A program made the position numbers and the translations under genes. A model generated the notes under the pieces. That model had not been told where the DNA came from and searched no databases. It was given only the letters and a program-made list of their open reading frames with translations. A stretch of DNA of 48,956 nucleotides from an uncultured Collinsella sp. (GTDB taxonomy: Bacteria > Actinomycetota > Coriobacteriia > Coriobacteriales > Coriobacteriaceae): the NCBI GenBank assembly GCA_900541025.1, contig UQIL01000019.1, positions 1-48,956 of the forward strand, read 5' to 3'. This document shows, one piece after another, positions 47,484 to 48,956 of the stretch; the first letter of the stretch is position 1, and each line of letters starts with the position of its first letter.

Positions 47484-48371
47484 GTGGTTGATGGGGAAAA
47501 TCGTTCTGAGCTGCTTGCTGCGGATTGGAATGGCGAATGGATGCGCCTGCAAGCTGGTCGGCGACGGGCTGATGATTCTTTTGAGTGGGATAAAAGGGCT
47601 CGGCATTTTCGGCCGTTGGAGACTGCCCCTTATGCTCGGGATTTTATAAAGCTGTTGGCGTTGAAGCCCGGCGAGTCGGTGCTCGATATGGGGTGTGGGG
47701 CTGGGTCGATTGCTATTCCGCTTGCGCAAGCCGGGCATCCTGTGATTGCGGCTGATTTCTCTCCTGCTATGCTGGGCACCCTTGATGCTGGTATTGAGTA
47801 TTACGGGCTTGAAGGCCACATTACGCCGCTTGAGCTTGCCTGGGATGATGATTGGGACCTAGTTGGGCCGATCGCGAAAGCGGTGGATGTTGCCTTTGCC
47901 AGTCGGTCGGTTACGACGACCGATCTAAAAGGTGCGCTTGCCAAGCTCGACCGTACGGCTCGTCGGCGTTGTGCTGTCACGATGGTCGCTAACTCCAACC
48001 CGCGCTATGATCTGCACTTGATGAACGCTATTGGCGCCTCGGTTACCTGCAGCAATGGCTTTGTGTACGCCTTCAACATCCTCATTCAGATGGGTGCCCT
48101 GCCGCAGGTCACGTACTTTGAATCGCCGCGTCGCGATACCTTCGACAGCCTTGAAGCGGGCGTGGCGGACTTTTCCCGCATGCTTGAGCATGGCAACGAG
48201 GATAAGGTCGACCGTCTGCGCGACTACATCGCCCAGCACATGATCGAGAATCCCCATGCCGGTGAGCCGGGCTCCAAGGGCGTGCCGCAGGGGCGCTATA
48301 TGCTCGACCATATCCGTAAGGTTCGCTGGGCGTTTATTGCATGGGAGCCGGTCTCTGCGCCCAGCTCATAG
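47484..48371 (+). CDS. SAM-dependent methyltransferase
   Basis: 295 residues from GTG 47484, with AGGAGG seven bases upstream. The class I fold is clear: VLDMGCGAGSIAIPLA (motif I, about 75-90), AADFSPAMLGTLD, VDVAFASRSVTT. N-terminal NGEWMRLQAGRRRADDSFEWDKRARHF resembles small-molecule methylases near cobalamin or molybdenum-cofactor genes, but the substrate is not evident. Codon use is less GC-rich than its neighbours (many 'ggg', 'gct', 'ttt'), hinting at a different history. It follows the inverted-repeat element. Confidence 0.75.
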   Translation: MVDGENRSELLAADWNGEWMRLQAGRRRADDSFEWDKRARHFRPLETAPYARDFIKLLALKPGESVLDMGCGAGSIAIPLAQAGHPVIAADFSPAMLGTLDAGIEYYGLEGHITPLELAWDDDWDLVGPIAKAVDVAFASRSVTTTDLKGALAKLDRTARRRCAVTMVANSNPRYDLHLMNAIGASVTCSNGFVYAFNILIQMGALPQVTYFESPRRDTFDSLEAGVADFSRMLEHGNEDKVDRLRDYIAQHMIENPHAGEPGSKGVPQGRYMLDHIRKVRWAFIAWEPVSAPSS

Positions 48372-48529
48372 CCTGTTCGCAGCCCGCACCGCCCACTCAT
48401 TCGGCATCCGCATTCTTTTTGAACTGGGCAAACGCGCTCCACACCGCGCCGTTCCTGCGTTATCGTGGGACAGCTCACATAGATTAAGGCCCCGTCGCGG
48501 GGCGCCCCATACATAGAAAGCGAGAACCC

Positions 48530-48829
48530 ATGGCACTGACAGGAGCCCAGGTCAAGCAGCTTCGCAGCATGGCCCATCACCTCAACCCCGCCATCATCAT
48601 CGGCAAGTCCGATATTAATGAGGGCACCGTCGAGCAGACGGTCGCCTATCTGGAGAAGCACGAGCTCGTTAAGTGCTCCGTACTCGATGGCTCCAGTCTT
48701 TCCGCCCGCGAAGCCGCCGAAGAGCTCGCCGAGCGCTGCCACGCCGAGGTCGTCCAGGTCATCGGCCGCAAGTTCTCGCTGTATCGCGAGTCCTCGCGCA
48801 AGGATATCGAGAAGATCAAGCTCGTCTAA
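48530..48829 (+). CDS. YhbY/CRM-domain RNA-binding protein
   Basis: 99 residues, a single CRM domain: LTGAQVKQLRSMAHHLNPAIIIGKSDINEG with the conserved G-K-x-x-x-x-x-G loop, then HELVKCSV, and ending VIGRKFSLYRES. Length and motifs match YhbY, which associates with pre-50S ribosomal subunits. A GC hairpin (CCCCG-TCG-CGGGG near 48490) lies in its leader and a strong terminator follows. Confidence 0.93.
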   Translation: MALTGAQVKQLRSMAHHLNPAIIIGKSDINEGTVEQTVAYLEKHELVKCSVLDGSSLSAREAAEELAERCHAEVVQVIGRKFSLYRESSRKDIEKIKLV

Positions 48830-48866
48830 GAGCCAATGATCCGGCGAGCCAACACATAGCAAGCTT

Positions 48867-48901
48867 ACGGGTGCCCAAGTACTTCGGGCGCCCGTTTTTT
48901 T
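48867..48901 (+). terminator. Terminator of the YhbY gene
   Basis: ACGGGTGCCC pairs with GGGCGCCCGT (one wobble) around a 9-base loop, followed by TTTTTTT. Confidence 0.92.
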
Positions 48902-48902
48902 A

Positions 48903-48956
48903 GGCTCTGTTAGACCAGGATTGACATTCCGCCCCGTCATCTTCTTGCGATTGCAC
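48903..48956. other. Possible insertion-sequence end at the window edge
   Basis: The sequence beginning GGCTCTGTTAGACCAGGATT and going on with GACATTCCG has the look of the terminal inverted repeat of some Actinobacteria and Firmicutes transposons ('GG(G/C)TCTGTT..CCA..ATTGACAT'). The window stops before a transposase could be seen. Confidence 0.2.

Overview
This window looks like the chromosome of a gut Coriobacteriia member close to Collinsella (high-GC Gram-positive Actinomycetota). The reasons are the GC-rich codon use, the mix of core genes (guaA, type III glutamine synthetase, MetH with its activation domain on a separate polypeptide, a UPF0210/PFL-family protein, MurT/GatD) and the style of the intergenic palindromic repeats. 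The genus is an inference from gene content; no rRNA gene is present.

The left half (about 269-23092) is an accessory region built on the 3' end of guaA. The last codons of guaA and its stop occur three times in the same orientation: 269-282 (degenerate), 5022-5035 and 23079-23092 (inside the intact guaA). They divide the region into two tandem insertions. Element A (269-5035) has no integrase. It carries IS3 and ATPase relics and then a transport/ribosome-protection pair closely resembling Mef and Msr(D), with its own strong promoter, a leader peptide and possible attenuator hairpins. Element B (5022-23092) is an integrative mobilizable element: XRE repressor with three operators, excisionase-like protein, tyrosine integrase, ribbon-helix-helix-like proteins, VapE-type helicase, MobL-like relaxase and a VirD4-like coupling protein, but no type IV secretion channel. 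Its cargo is a Tat-lipoprotein, a repeat-rich surface protein, DUF2958 and a small acidic protein, and a type III-like restriction-modification operon (RHH regulator, Mod, Res).

The Mod gene is the most striking feature. Its N-terminal segment and its catalytic body lie in different frames, joined through a run of ten G residues (minus strand, 22157-22166). Nine or twelve G would give one continuous 711-712-residue protein. This looks like a phase-variable methyltransferase caught in the out-of-frame state.

The right half (23078-48956) is mostly core chromosome: guaA and ansA divergent; a small XRE regulator divergent from an unknown protein across a perfect 24-bp palindrome; DUF1648 membrane protein, ychF, a multi-cluster ferredoxin-like protein; two glycerol-dehydrogenase paralogues and an iron alcohol dehydrogenase; a pair of related helical-repeat proteins; a MurT-GatD fusion; tRNA-Glu; type III glutamine synthetase; a metF/MetH-activation/metH operon; a UPF0210 protein; a SAM methyltransferase and a YhbY-type RNA-binding protein. 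Several intergenic palindromic or inverted-repeat elements (38186-38329, 38612-38828, 47184-47317) are not explained by the genes.
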